Assembly: GCA_946626345.1 (NCBI GenBank)
Contig: CAMOUB010000003.1
Span: forward strand, 1 to 43,316
Direction of reading: 5' to 3'
Origin: an uncultured Caryophanales bacterium
GTDB taxonomy: Bacteria > Bacillota_I > Bacilli_A > Acholeplasmatales > Anaeroplasmataceae
DNA length: 43,316 nt
In this document: piece by piece, positions 1 through 9,941 of the stretch
How positions within the stretch are numbered: the first letter of the stretch is position 1
How the letters are laid out: every line of letters starts with the position of its first letter
Made by a program: the position numbers and the translations under genes
The notes under the pieces: model-generated
Databases searched by the model: none
What the model saw: the letters and a program-made list of their open reading frames with translations, nothing else
Told to the model about the DNA's origin: nothing

Positions 1-256
1 CTTCTTTTGTAGATGGTCCACCAGTTAGGTGAGCTAATGGTTCTATTCCCATTTCTTTAATATGACCAGCTATTTCAGTATTATTTTTTCTATTTGACCC
101 ATTTGCACCACATGTTACAGAAATAAAATCTGGATTATATTTCTTTAATGCATCTATAGTCTCATATAATTTATCTATTTCCTCGTCATATTTTTTAGGT
201 GGAAATACTTCAAATGATAAAGTTCTTTTAGTATCTAATATTTTAGATATTTTCAT
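1..256 (-). CDS. metF: 5,10-methylenetetrahydrofolate reductase, N-terminal part (truncated by window edge)
   Basis: Not in ORF track. Minus-strand translation from ATG at 256: MKISKILDTKRTLSFEVFPPKKYDEEIDKLYETIDALKKYNPDFISVTCGANGSNRKNNTEIAGHIKEMGIEPLAHLTGGPSTKE; FEVFPPK, SVTCGA and HLTGG are typical of MetF. Confidence 0.88.
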   Translation of the reverse strand, partial: MKISKILDTKRTLSFEVFPPKKYDEEIDKLYETIDALKKYNPDFISVTCGANGSNRKNNTEIAGHIKEMGIEPLAHLTGGPSTKE

Positions 257-299
257 AACCATCAACTCCCTTTTGTAATTAATTATAATCCTATTTAGT

Positions 300-350
300 C
301 ATAGTTTAAAAATATAAATAAACTATAGTTTGCTATAGCTTAAAACTATC
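300..350. promoter_or_regulatory. Cluster of MET-box-like palindromes upstream of metF
   Basis: CATAGTTTAAAAATATA (300-316), AAACTATAGTTT (320-331), TATAGCTTAAAACTATC (334-350); resemble TATAGTTTnAAACTATA. Confidence 0.6.
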
Positions 351-1242
351 TTGAAATATATTTTTTTAGTGAATCGATATAATATTTTGCCATATCTGAT
401 AACAAGATATTTTTATGAGTAATTATAATAATATTCATATAGTCATCAACATTTAGAGGAATTCCTATAATTCCACTATTTAAATTTTGATCTAATACAC
501 CTGATGATATAGTATAACCATTTAATCCTATTGCAAGATTAAATAGTGTTGCTCTATCTCTAACTCTAATATTTTTATTCTTTTTAATATATGATAATAT
601 TTCTTCTGAGAAATAAAATGAATTATTATCTCCTTGTTCAAAAGACAAATATGGATAATCCTTTAAGTCATCTAATGTAACATATTCTTTTTTAGCTAGT
701 GGATTATCAACAGATGTAAAGATATGAGGCTTCGCTCTAAATAATAATTTATAATCAATATTTCTTTCATCTAAAGTCTTTAGAATAATATTTTTATTAT
801 AATCATTAATATATATTACTCCAACCTCACTTTTAAGCTTAGCAACATCATCAATAATTTTATATGTTTCAGTTTCCTTAATTGAAAAATCATATTTTTC
901 CGAATCATATTTTTTAATAAAATCTACAAATGCATTAACACAAAATGAATAATGCTGACATGAAACAGAAAATAATACCTTTGATGCATTTGATTTATAT
1001 CTTTCATCTAGCATATTAGATTGTTCTAAAACCTGTCTTGCATAGCCTAAAAATACTTCTCCATCTTGTGATACAATAATTCCTTTATTTGTTCTTGTAA
1101 ATATTTTTATATTATATTCATTTTCTATTTCATGAATTTGATTTGTAAGTGATGGCTGTGAAATAAATAATTTATTAGCTGCTTTTGAAATACTTCCTTC
1201 TTCTGCAACTGTAATAACATATTTTAAATGTTGTAAAGTCAT
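346..1242 (-). CDS. LysR family transcriptional regulator (MtaR/MetR-like by context)
   Basis: N-terminal HTH 'MTLQHLKYVITVAEEGSISKAANKLFISQPSLTNQIHEIE' typical of LysR; lies directly upstream of metF. Confidence 0.9.
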   Translation of the reverse strand: MTLQHLKYVITVAEEGSISKAANKLFISQPSLTNQIHEIENEYNIKIFTRTNKGIIVSQDGEVFLGYARQVLEQSNMLDERYKSNASKVLFSVSCQHYSFCVNAFVDFIKKYDSEKYDFSIKETETYKIIDDVAKLKSEVGVIYINDYNKNIILKTLDERNIDYKLLFRAKPHIFTSVDNPLAKKEYVTLDDLKDYPYLSFEQGDNNSFYFSEEILSYIKKNKNIRVRDRATLFNLAIGLNGYTISSGVLDQNLNSGIIGIPLNVDDYMNIIIITHKNILLSDMAKYYIDSLKKYISR

Positions 1243-1252
1243 ATAATCCTCC

Positions 1253-1269
1253 CATAGTTTAAAACTATA
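1253..1269. promoter_or_regulatory. MET-box-like palindrome upstream of lysR
   Basis: CATAGTTTAAAACTATA: perfect ATAGTTT-A-AAACTAT palindrome (1254-1268) between lysR and the divergent lipoprotein gene. Confidence 0.65.
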
Positions 1270-1356
1270 CCCATTATAGCATATTTAGTCAAATTTTACA
1301 TAATTAAAAAATAATGATATAATGAAATAAATTTTCATATTAGGGAGGAAATAGTT

Positions 1357-2085
1357 ATGAAAAAAGTTTTAAAAACAATGGGAGTATTAGGATTATCTAT
1401 TTTTGCATTAAGTGCATGTACTAATTCAAATACTAATACAAATACAATATCCACTTCTATAATAGAAGAATCTAAAACAGAAGAGATTGAAACAACTGCT
1501 GTTATTGATGATTCTAAATATCAAGTTTCAAAAGAAAATTTGGCTAAAGCATTAAACACTTATGAAATTAATAATTTTGTTGCAACAACTACTTCTTATA
1601 CTAATGAAAGGCTAAATGGTACTTCAAAATCATATAAAAATGGAAATTATTTAAAAATGGAAACAAATTTAGTTTATCCTGAAAAATCAGAACAAACTAT
1701 ATATGGTTATCTTGAAACTGATAAACTTACTGAATTTACATACTCTGATGATGTTTGGAATAAAGAAGTTACTGAAATTAGCTATATCAAACAAGAACAA
1801 ATAAAAACAATTGATTCTATAATTTATGATGAAACAACTCATTCATATAAAATGGAAAATTCTTCTACAATGGGTGAAGGTACAGAATATGAAAGTACTG
1901 CTACAATAAGTCTTGAATATTTTTTTGAAAATAATAAACTTATAAAATATATATCTATCACTGCAATAACATATAAAAATAACCCAGAACAAAATATAAA
2001 TGGAATGAAAACAATTACAGAATTTGAATACGATAAGGCACCTGAGATAATATTCCCAGATGAAGTCCTAAATCTTCTTAAATAA
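1357..2085 (+). CDS. Putative lipoprotein
   Basis: Lipobox 'MKKVLKTMGVLGLSIFALSACTNSN'; GGAGG Shine-Dalgarno upstream (agggaggaaatagttatg). Confidence 0.8.
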   Translation: MKKVLKTMGVLGLSIFALSACTNSNTNTNTISTSIIEESKTEEIETTAVIDDSKYQVSKENLAKALNTYEINNFVATTTSYTNERLNGTSKSYKNGNYLKMETNLVYPEKSEQTIYGYLETDKLTEFTYSDDVWNKEVTEISYIKQEQIKTIDSIIYDETTHSYKMENSSTMGEGTEYESTATISLEYFFENNKLIKYISITAITYKNNPEQNINGMKTITEFEYDKAPEIIFPDEVLNLLK

Positions 2086-2123
2086 GAAAAAATGACTATC
2101 ACAACCGATAGTCATTTTTTCTT
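2084..2123. terminator. Bidirectional intrinsic terminator between convergent genes
   Basis: AAGAAAAAATGACTATC-ACAACC-GATAGTCATTTTTTCTT, 17-bp perfect stem. Confidence 0.9.
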
Positions 2124-3621
2124 AGTCTAATTTAGGAAGCATTCCTATATATTCAGATTCATTAGAATTTTTCTTTGGAGTTTCTTTTTGGCTTAAAGCA
2201 ACCATTGATTTAGCTTTATTAGGTGAAGTAATTGTACCAGCACCTGATACACATCCCATAGGACATGCCATACCTTCAAGTAAATATCCATCATATTTAC
2301 CTTCTACTGCATCTTTTAGCATCTTTCTACAATTATCTAAGCCTTGTGCAGCAAATACCTTTACTTCTCTTTCTGGTGCTATCTTTTGGCAAGCATTAAC
2401 AACTGCTTGAGCAACACCACCCATTACAGCAAATCCTCTACCATCAGCTGATGTTTCATTCTTTAATTCAGCTTGTTTTAATTTAGCAAAATCAACATTC
2501 TTAGCTGTAAACATACCATTTAATTCTTCAAATGTTAATACAAAATCAACATCAGATCTAACTGATTCTCTAGATGCTTCAAGCTTCTTTGCAGAACATG
2601 GTCCTACAAATACAATCTTACAATCTGGATGCATCTTTTTAACTAATCTTGCAGTATATACCATTGGTGTTAAGGCCATTGATATATTTTCTCTATGTTC
2701 AGGATATTCCATCTTTGCCATAACACTCCATGCAGGGCAGCAAGATGTAGCCATGAATTTTAATTTATTAGGAACATTCTTTAAATAATCCTCTGCTTCT
2801 TCAATTGTACATAAATCAGCACCAATTGAAACTTCATATACACCATCAAATCCTAATTGCTTAAAAGCATCTTCCATTGTTTTTAAATTAACCTTAGGAC
2901 CAAATTGACCCATAATTGCAGGAGCAACTATAGCATAAATTGGTTGACTTGATTTAATTGTTTGAATAACTTGGAATATTTGTGATTTATCAGCAATTGC
3001 ACCAAAAGGACAATTAACCATACACATACCACATTTAACGCATTTATCATAATTGATAACTGCCCTACCTTTTTCATCAGATTCAATTGCGTGCATTCCA
3101 CAAGATGCAGCACAAGGACGTTCTCTATGAATAATTGCATGATAAGGACATGCATTTAAGCATCTACCACATTTAATACATTTATCTTGATCGATAACTG
3201 ATTTACCATTAACAGTTGTAATTGCCTCTTTAGGACATACATTTTGACATGGGTGAGCAAGACATCCTTCACAAGCATTTGTTATAAAATATGACTCAGT
3301 AGGACATGCATTACATGCAAAATCAATAATATTAATTAATGGTGCCTCATAAAATCTTTCAGTCTTAACAGCCTCTTCAATTCCCTTTGAAATAGGCTCG
3401 TTATTGTTTTCACCTCTAAATGGAAGACCAATAGCTAATCTAATTCTTTCACCTACTATTGCTCTTTCAAGGAATATAGAGCTTCTACCTACAGATTTTT
3501 CACAAATCTTATATGGTAAGTATTCAATTCTTTTATAATCTCCACCCTCATAAGCAAGGCGAGCTACTTCTTCAAATACTTTTCTTCTTATTTTGTTTAT
3601 TTTTGCATATTGGTCAAGCAT
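2122..3621 (-). CDS. Monomeric [FeFe]-hydrogenase with 4Fe-4S ferredoxin clusters (possibly group B)
   Basis: CxxCxxC...CP ferredoxin motifs; H-cluster motifs TSCCPAW, GPCSAKKLE, EGMACPMGCVSGAG. Confidence 0.88.
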   Translation of the reverse strand: MLDQYAKINKIRRKVFEEVARLAYEGGDYKRIEYLPYKICEKSVGRSSIFLERAIVGERIRLAIGLPFRGENNNEPISKGIEEAVKTERFYEAPLINIIDFACNACPTESYFITNACEGCLAHPCQNVCPKEAITTVNGKSVIDQDKCIKCGRCLNACPYHAIIHRERPCAASCGMHAIESDEKGRAVINYDKCVKCGMCMVNCPFGAIADKSQIFQVIQTIKSSQPIYAIVAPAIMGQFGPKVNLKTMEDAFKQLGFDGVYEVSIGADLCTIEEAEDYLKNVPNKLKFMATSCCPAWSVMAKMEYPEHRENISMALTPMVYTARLVKKMHPDCKIVFVGPCSAKKLEASRESVRSDVDFVLTFEELNGMFTAKNVDFAKLKQAELKNETSADGRGFAVMGGVAQAVVNACQKIAPEREVKVFAAQGLDNCRKMLKDAVEGKYDGYLLEGMACPMGCVSGAGTITSPNKAKSMVALSQKETPKKNSNESEYIGMLPKLD

Positions 3622-3675
3622 AATTTTTCCTCCTTAGAAAATACTAAAACATTTTACTCTAAATGGCATTTTAAA

Positions 3676-4152
3676 TCAAGACTTTATTTGCTTTTTAGTA
3701 TCGTTATTAGTATCGGTATCGTTTTCAAAATACTTTTTAACTGATTCTCCTATAGTTTTATCTATAGTTTCATTAATTTTATTCATAGAAGCAACAAGCT
3801 TATTAATCTTTGCCATATTCTCATTATAGTTCTTTTTCATAACTCTTCTTTTTTTAAATATAGAACCTTCTACTAATTCAGGAGGTGTCATATTAAAAAA
3901 ATCTACACATTTTTCACTAAATTCAATAATGGAATCAACAAAATCTAATTTATTATTTAATAAAAATACAAATCTTTCATATTGATTTAATGCTCTTATA
4001 AGGTTAGATGAAAATTCAGTTAAATAATGCTCTAAGCCTAATTTTTTAGTTAATTCAACATTAATTCTTGCAACTAAATTAACATTTTCCTTATAGACAA
4101 TCATTCTTTTATTAATTTCTTCATTTTCTTTTTTTAATTCTTCATCAGTCAT
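3676..4152 (-). CDS. Hypothetical protein, probably helical/coiled-coil
   Basis: ORF 4 nt downstream of the SNF2 gene; Lys/Glu/Asn-rich, no recognised domain. Confidence 0.7.
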   Translation of the reverse strand: MTDEELKKENEEINKRMIVYKENVNLVARINVELTKKLGLEHYLTEFSSNLIRALNQYERFVFLLNNKLDFVDSIIEFSEKCVDFFNMTPPELVEGSIFKKRRVMKKNYNENMAKINKLVASMNKINETIDKTIGESVKKYFENDTDTNNDTKKQIKS

Positions 4153-4156
4153 AATA

Positions 4157-7100
4157 CTACCTCAAAATATAATTAATATCTTCTAATGTAAATCCTGTAA
4201 TAGATGAATCATCTTTTGCAATAACTCTATCTACTAAATCCTTTTTAATATTTTGTAATTCAATGACCCTTTGTTCAATTGAATCATCACATACAATTTT
4301 AATTACCTCAACTGTTTTAGTTTGTCCAATTCTATGTGCTCTATCTGTTGCTTGATTTTCAGCACTTATATTCCACCAAGGATCCATATGAATTACTGTA
4401 TCAGCACCAACTAAATTTAAGCCTGTACCTCCAGCCTTTAATGATATTAAAAAAACCTTTATAGAATCATTTTGGTTAAATGAATCAACTAAACGTAATC
4501 TTTCTTTAGAATCTACATCACCAGTTATTTTATAATAATTAATTCCTTCTTTAGCTAAATTAACCTCAATGATATTTAAGGCTTGAACAAAGCTTGAAAA
4601 TATTAAAATCCTATGTCCATTATCTATATATTCTGAAATCAATTTTAAAATTTCATTAGTTTTACCAGATCCACCCTCATAATTTTCAATATATGTTGAA
4701 GGATCAACACATATTTGGCGTAGCCTTGTAATATATGGTAACATCTCAAATGATGAACCACCATTTTTAATAGCTTGATTAGCTTCTAATTTATATGCAT
4801 CATATAATTTACGTTGCATATTTGTCATATCTACAGATATAATACGCTCAATCTTAGGAGGTAAGTCCTTTAATACATCTTCTTTTTTTCTTCTTAAAAT
4901 GAATGGTTGAACCTTCTTTTTAACAATTTCAACATATTCATCACTTGCTAAATATTTAGATTTAAATTCTAAAATTGAATCTAAATATTCAGGCATAATA
5001 AAATCAAAAATACTCCATAAATCAATTATATTATTTTCAATAGGTGTACCTGTTAAGGCAAATTTATGTAATCCATCTAGCTGCTTAACACTCTTTGTTT
5101 TATTTGCAAATGTATTTTTAATATATTGTGCTTCATCTAAGATTATATAATTAAAACTAATATTTGACAAATATTCTAAATCGTTACTCAATGTATTATA
5201 GCCAATAATATATATTGTTTTATCTTCTTTTATATTTGATTCTATTTTATGACGTTCATTAATAGAACCTACTAAGCATTTAATATTTTTAAAATCACTA
5301 AATTTTTCAAATTCATTTAACCAGTTAAATATTAAGCTCTTAGGACATACAATTAAACTTGGCTTAGCTAAATTATCACTCAAAAGTAAAGTAATAATTT
5401 CTAATGTCTTACCAAGCCCCATATCATCAGCTAATATTCCGCCAAGACCATAATTTGATAATATCTTTAAGAAATTATATCCTTCCTTTTGATATTCTCT
5501 AAGTGACCCATTTATCTTAGGTACTATAAAATTAGCATTTTTAAAATTAGTTAATTCATTTATCATATTTTTAATAAAATCATCAATACTACAATTAGCC
5601 TCATGACTTAAAGCCTTTATAGCTTGATATGTAGGTATTTGTTTTTTAGTTAATAAATGTTTTAAATCTAATTTTAAATCAACTACTGTATCATAAAATT
5701 CCTTTGATTCATTATTATTAATATCAATTATTCTATCATTACTTAATAATACATATTTCTTTCTCTTTTTTATTGCAGATAATATTTGATATAATTCATC
5801 TTCTGAATAAATAGATTCCTCTAAAAAAGCATCCATTAAGGTACCTGTATATATAATTCTAATATTAGCCATATTCATTTTAGAAATAGTCTTATTTTTT
5901 AATGAATCAGATAAAAATACATTAGCTAATTCCTTTAATTCCTTAAAATCCATAATTAAGAAATTATAAATATCATCTTCTTCTTTTATTTTATTATCTT
6001 CAAATCCTAAATTTCTAATATATTTTTCAAATCTATCAAGCTTAGCCTTATCAGCTATATTCATATCTATTTCTTGATTCTCTTTATATATTTTAGTATT
6101 TATAGTAATGGCTTTTCCATCAAAATCAAAATATGCATCTATAATTAATTCTGATAATTTAAAATCATTCTTTAATGAATCAGAAATAATTATTTCATTA
6201 GGAAATCTAGAATAAATATCATTTTTAAATTTATCTAAAACTAAATTTGTATTCATTCCATTATTGTTAATTAAAAATGAATATAATTTAATATTATCAC
6301 CAGTAGATATTACTTTTAATATTGATTTATCAATATCATTAATATAATAAATATTATTTGGAGTAATAATAGTATTTTTATTGTCAATGTTACAATTTAG
6401 GATATAATTATCATCTATTTTAGCTTCTAATTTAAATTCATTTAAAGATAATAAATAATCATTATTATTAATAGTTATTATGGAATCTTTATATATTTCA
6501 AATAATTTTTCTAATACATATCCATTTAAAGGAATATATCTTGGATTTAGATATCTTATTTCATCATTATTAGATTCAATTAATAATAATAAATTAATTA
6601 AATCCTTTGATTTTGAATCAAAATTATTAATATGATGATTGAATTCTAGACTCTTTCCATATTTAAAAATATCATGATTTTTAATTGAATCTAATAAAAT
6701 AGGAAGACTCTTTATTACATAAAATTTATCTCTACCTATTTTTAATTCAAGCTTTAATTCTTTAGTATCATAATAATATATTATTTCAGGCTTTAATGTT
6801 ATTAAGCCTGTTTTATTATATGATTCATATTCTAAATTTTGATTTAATAGATCTATTGAATCATTATATTTTTTAATCATTAATATATTTTTCTTATTAG
6901 CTATTTTTTTATTTATAACATCCAATTTAATATTAAAATCATCAAATTGATATAAAATTTTCTTTATTTCAATTGGTAGCTTTTTATCCATATATAAATG
7001 TGATATTGAAGAATCAAAATATACTTTATCTATACTATTATCTAAATACGATAAAGTCATTAAATGTATTTCACCTAAATAGATGCTTAAATCTATTTTT

Positions 7101-8479
7101 AATGAATCAAAATAATCATCAATGTTATATTTAAAATCAAAATATTTAAAATCATCCATATTATAATTTTCAAAATATTTTTTATTTATTAATATATCTA
7201 TTATGAAATTTGTATTATCAATTCTTTCTAATAATTCTTTAGCAATAAGCTTATAATTTTTAGACGCAAATTGATATAAGGTATATAGACTAATTGCTAA
7301 TTCTTTATTATTAACATTAATTAATTCATTAAAATTATTATCTAGATATTTAATAGCACTATCAGCTGATCTAAAATTTCTTATTAATTTAATTTTAGCA
7401 TCATTTGGTAATAAATCTATTTCATCTTCTCCTAAATTTAGGTCTAAGCCTAAATATAGATATACCTTTATTTTAGTTTCTTGATTTGCATTTTTTAAGA
7501 TATTTTTAACAAATAAATTTAAGTCATTATCGTATGAGAATTTCTTAGAATAATTATTTAAAAATAAATCAATTAATTCATTAGATGGTTCTATTAATGT
7601 AGATAATTTAGGTAATAATTTAGAAAATCTTTTAAAATTATATTCACTTGATAATATTAATTTTAAAGCATAATAATAATCATCATTTAATAAATAATAA
7701 ATTATTTTTATGAAATCATTAATATCATCAAGAAAATCCTCTATTTGTGATTTAGATGAAATTATTGATTTATATATACCTAAAGATTTTAAATTATATG
7801 ATATATCAGGTAATAATCTATTTATTCTATCATTAAATGCTAATAAATAAATTAGTGAATCCATATTATATCTAACATGGTTTTTATTCATAAATTCTAA
7901 GCATTCTTCTACATCAAATACAGTTTTAATCAAATCTTTTATAACTAATACCTGTAATAATCCCTCAGATAATGTTTTAGTATATTTATAGGCATCTAGG
8001 GCTTGTTTTAGGGTGTTATTAGATTCAAAGCTTGAATCTGATATTAAATCATTCATTTTAGATGATATTAAAGCTATGACTGCAACAACATGCTTACAGC
8101 CTTTTCCTACAGGACATGAACAAGAATTAATAAAATGTCCCTTTTCATATCTAATATTTTGGGTATAATTATTATTCTCTTGCCCTTTTACTTTACCAAC
8201 TATAGTATCTCCTACTAAATAGAAATTTCTTACATTTCCTAAATTAAAGTAATCAATACCACGTTCAAGTGAGCTATATTTAAAAAAAGATTCATACTTC
8301 TTTTCTAATAGATTAGATGCTAATTTAGGATCAATAAATTGAAAAGAAAATTGGTTAGCATCTTCTATAATTTTATTTTCATATTTAATTTTATATAAGT
8401 TATCTTTTTCTTCTAATATTAAACCAATTCCATAGTCCATACTGAAGACAAAATTATATTCCAATGAAACCATCCCCAT
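4157..8479 (-). CDS. SNF2 family DEAD/DEAH-like helicase with N-terminal SWIM zinc finger
   Basis: SWIM motif CSCPVGKGCKH; Walker A 'LADDMGLGKTLE'; DEAQ; 'LTGTPIENN'; C-terminal 'GGTGLNLVGADTVIHMDPWWNISAENQATDRAHRIGQ'. Confidence 0.95.
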   Translation of the reverse strand: MGMVSLEYNFVFSMDYGIGLILEEKDNLYKIKYENKIIEDANQFSFQFIDPKLASNLLEKKYESFFKYSSLERGIDYFNLGNVRNFYLVGDTIVGKVKGQENNNYTQNIRYEKGHFINSCSCPVGKGCKHVVAVIALISSKMNDLISDSSFESNNTLKQALDAYKYTKTLSEGLLQVLVIKDLIKTVFDVEECLEFMNKNHVRYNMDSLIYLLAFNDRINRLLPDISYNLKSLGIYKSIISSKSQIEDFLDDINDFIKIIYYLLNDDYYYALKLILSSEYNFKRFSKLLPKLSTLIEPSNELIDLFLNNYSKKFSYDNDLNLFVKNILKNANQETKIKVYLYLGLDLNLGEDEIDLLPNDAKIKLIRNFRSADSAIKYLDNNFNELINVNNKELAISLYTLYQFASKNYKLIAKELLERIDNTNFIIDILINKKYFENYNMDDFKYFDFKYNIDDYFDSLKIDLSIYLGEIHLMTLSYLDNSIDKVYFDSSISHLYMDKKLPIEIKKILYQFDDFNIKLDVINKKIANKKNILMIKKYNDSIDLLNQNLEYESYNKTGLITLKPEIIYYYDTKELKLELKIGRDKFYVIKSLPILLDSIKNHDIFKYGKSLEFNHHINNFDSKSKDLINLLLLIESNNDEIRYLNPRYIPLNGYVLEKLFEIYKDSIITINNNDYLLSLNEFKLEAKIDDNYILNCNIDNKNTIITPNNIYYINDIDKSILKVISTGDNIKLYSFLINNNGMNTNLVLDKFKNDIYSRFPNEIIISDSLKNDFKLSELIIDAYFDFDGKAITINTKIYKENQEIDMNIADKAKLDRFEKYIRNLGFEDNKIKEEDDIYNFLIMDFKELKELANVFLSDSLKNKTISKMNMANIRIIYTGTLMDAFLEESIYSEDELYQILSAIKKRKKYVLLSNDRIIDINNNESKEFYDTVVDLKLDLKHLLTKKQIPTYQAIKALSHEANCSIDDFIKNMINELTNFKNANFIVPKINGSLREYQKEGYNFLKILSNYGLGGILADDMGLGKTLEIITLLLSDNLAKPSLIVCPKSLIFNWLNEFEKFSDFKNIKCLVGSINERHKIESNIKEDKTIYIIGYNTLSNDLEYLSNISFNYIILDEAQYIKNTFANKTKSVKQLDGLHKFALTGTPIENNIIDLWSIFDFIMPEYLDSILEFKSKYLASDEYVEIVKKKVQPFILRRKKEDVLKDLPPKIERIISVDMTNMQRKLYDAYKLEANQAIKNGGSSFEMLPYITRLRQICVDPSTYIENYEGGSGKTNEILKLISEYIDNGHRILIFSSFVQALNIIEVNLAKEGINYYKITGDVDSKERLRLVDSFNQNDSIKVFLISLKAGGTGLNLVGADTVIHMDPWWNISAENQATDRAHRIGQTKTVEVIKIVCDDSIEQRVIELQNIKKDLVDRVIAKDDSSITGFTLEDINYILR

Positions 8480-8487
8480 TTATTTAA

Positions 8488-8913
8488 TTATACTTTAATA
8501 TTTAAAACTAATAAATATAAATATTTATTTTTAGAAATATAATCTAATACCTTATTCTTTATTTCTACAGGTAAATTATAGTCAATATTATATATATTTT
8601 TTAAGACTAGATATGAAAATGAATATGCATCTATTTCTATTTCGTATGATAAATAATCTATCATTTTATAATTATCCATTTCATATTTCCATTTTTCAGA
8701 TATAAAATCATTATTATTTTTAATATAGATATCTTGATAATAATGTCTTAGTTCATGGATAGATAAAAATAATAGCTTATATCTATTAGTTATTCTTTTT
8801 AAATAAATAATACCATCTAAATATGAAAAGCCTAATGAATCATTAAATATAATAGTTGGTTCTTTTATATTTAATAATTTTGATATTCTTTTTATTTCAG
8901 TTTTAATATTCAT
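8488..8913 (-). CDS. Small putative metalloprotease-like protein (HELRHYYQ motif)
   Basis: 'LSIHELRHYYQ' zincin-like HExxH-type motif. Start revised to internal ATG at 8913 because the called N-terminus is encoded by a terminator hairpin. Confidence 0.6.
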   Translation of the reverse strand: MNIKTEIKRISKLLNIKEPTIIFNDSLGFSYLDGIIYLKRITNRYKLLFLSIHELRHYYQDIYIKNNNDFISEKWKYEMDNYKMIDYLSYEIEIDAYSFSYLVLKNIYNIDYNLPVEIKNKVLDYISKNKYLYLLVLNIKV

Positions 8914-8920
8914 AAAAACA

Positions 8921-8947
8921 AAAAATACGAAAAAATATTTCGTATTT
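8921..8947 (-). terminator. Intrinsic terminator-like hairpin
   Basis: AAATACGAAA-AAATA-TTTCGTATTT followed, in the minus direction, by a T-rich tract. Confidence 0.65.
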
Positions 8948-9005
8948 ATGTACAATCAGTTAGTGGGTATATTTATTATAATCTATAATTTTAAAAATAT
9001 AAATA

Positions 9006-9929
9006 TTATTTTGTAAATAATGAAGTAAATGTAGCTGGTACTTTAGATTCTATTTTAATTATTTCATCTTTAAAAGGATGCTTGAATTCTAATTTAGATG
9101 CATGAAGCATTAATCTTTTAAATTGACCCTTTTCACTATATTTATCATCACCACATATTGGGCATCCTAAATGATTTAAGACAACTCTAATTTGATTTTT
9201 TCTTCCTGTATCAATTAATACTTTAACTAAAGAAAGACCATTTTTTTGAGATAGTACTTCATAATTTGTTATTGCTTTTTGTCCATCTTTATTAGATACA
9301 AAAACCATGTTATTTTTATCCTCTAATAAATTACAAATAATAGTATCTTTTTTCTTTGGTAATTGACCATTACATACTGCATAATATTCTCTTGTTATAA
9401 CAAAATCATTCCAATTTAATCTAAGCTTTGATTGTATTACAGGTGATTTTGCAAAAACTAATACACCAGAGGTTTCTTTATCAATTCTATGAATAACATA
9501 TGGTCTTAATGTTTTAGATTCTGCTTGCATAAATTGTAATACATAATTAAATGCTGATTCATTATCTTTATCACTTTCTACAGATAATAATCCATTAGGC
9601 TTATTAATTGCAAAAAAGTCATCATCTTCATAAATTATATCTATTTTAGGTAATCTCTTTTTAGGCTGTCCTGGTCTTTTAGAATTATCTATTACAGGTC
9701 TTTTAGAGATTTTAACTTCATCTTCTTTAGCTAAATTAAAATTATATTGACTAACAACACTACCATTGACTAATACCTGGTGGTTTGATAATAAATTTTT
9801 AACATTATTTCTAGATGTATTTAATTTTTCTAATAAAAATGGTAATAATTCATTTTGGTATTTAACCTTAAATACATTTGTATATTCAATTTTAGGCTTA
9901 TTGTCAAAAGATTTTCTATTATTTTTCAT
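9006..9929 (-). CDS. RluA-family 23S/tRNA pseudouridine synthase with S4 domain
   Basis: 'YVIHRIDKETSGVLVFAKS' catalytic motif; N-terminal S4-like 'LLEKLNTSRNNVKNLLSNHQVLVNG'. Confidence 0.93.
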   Translation of the reverse strand: MKNNRKSFDNKPKIEYTNVFKVKYQNELLPFLLEKLNTSRNNVKNLLSNHQVLVNGSVVSQYNFNLAKEDEVKISKRPVIDNSKRPGQPKKRLPKIDIIYEDDDFFAINKPNGLLSVESDKDNESAFNYVLQFMQAESKTLRPYVIHRIDKETSGVLVFAKSPVIQSKLRLNWNDFVITREYYAVCNGQLPKKKDTIICNLLEDKNNMVFVSNKDGQKAITNYEVLSQKNGLSLVKVLIDTGRKNQIRVVLNHLGCPICGDDKYSEKGQFKRLMLHASKLEFKHPFKDEIIKIESKVPATFTSLFTK

Positions 9930-9941
9930 ATATACCTCTAT

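Noticed and set aside
1839-2102. 87-aa minus ORF opposite the lipoprotein gene
   Set aside because: Antisense to a credible CDS and spans the terminator; no motif or RBS.
2928-3155. 75-aa minus ORF inside the hydrogenase
   Set aside because: Out-of-frame shadow ORF within a strongly supported [FeFe]-hydrogenase frame.
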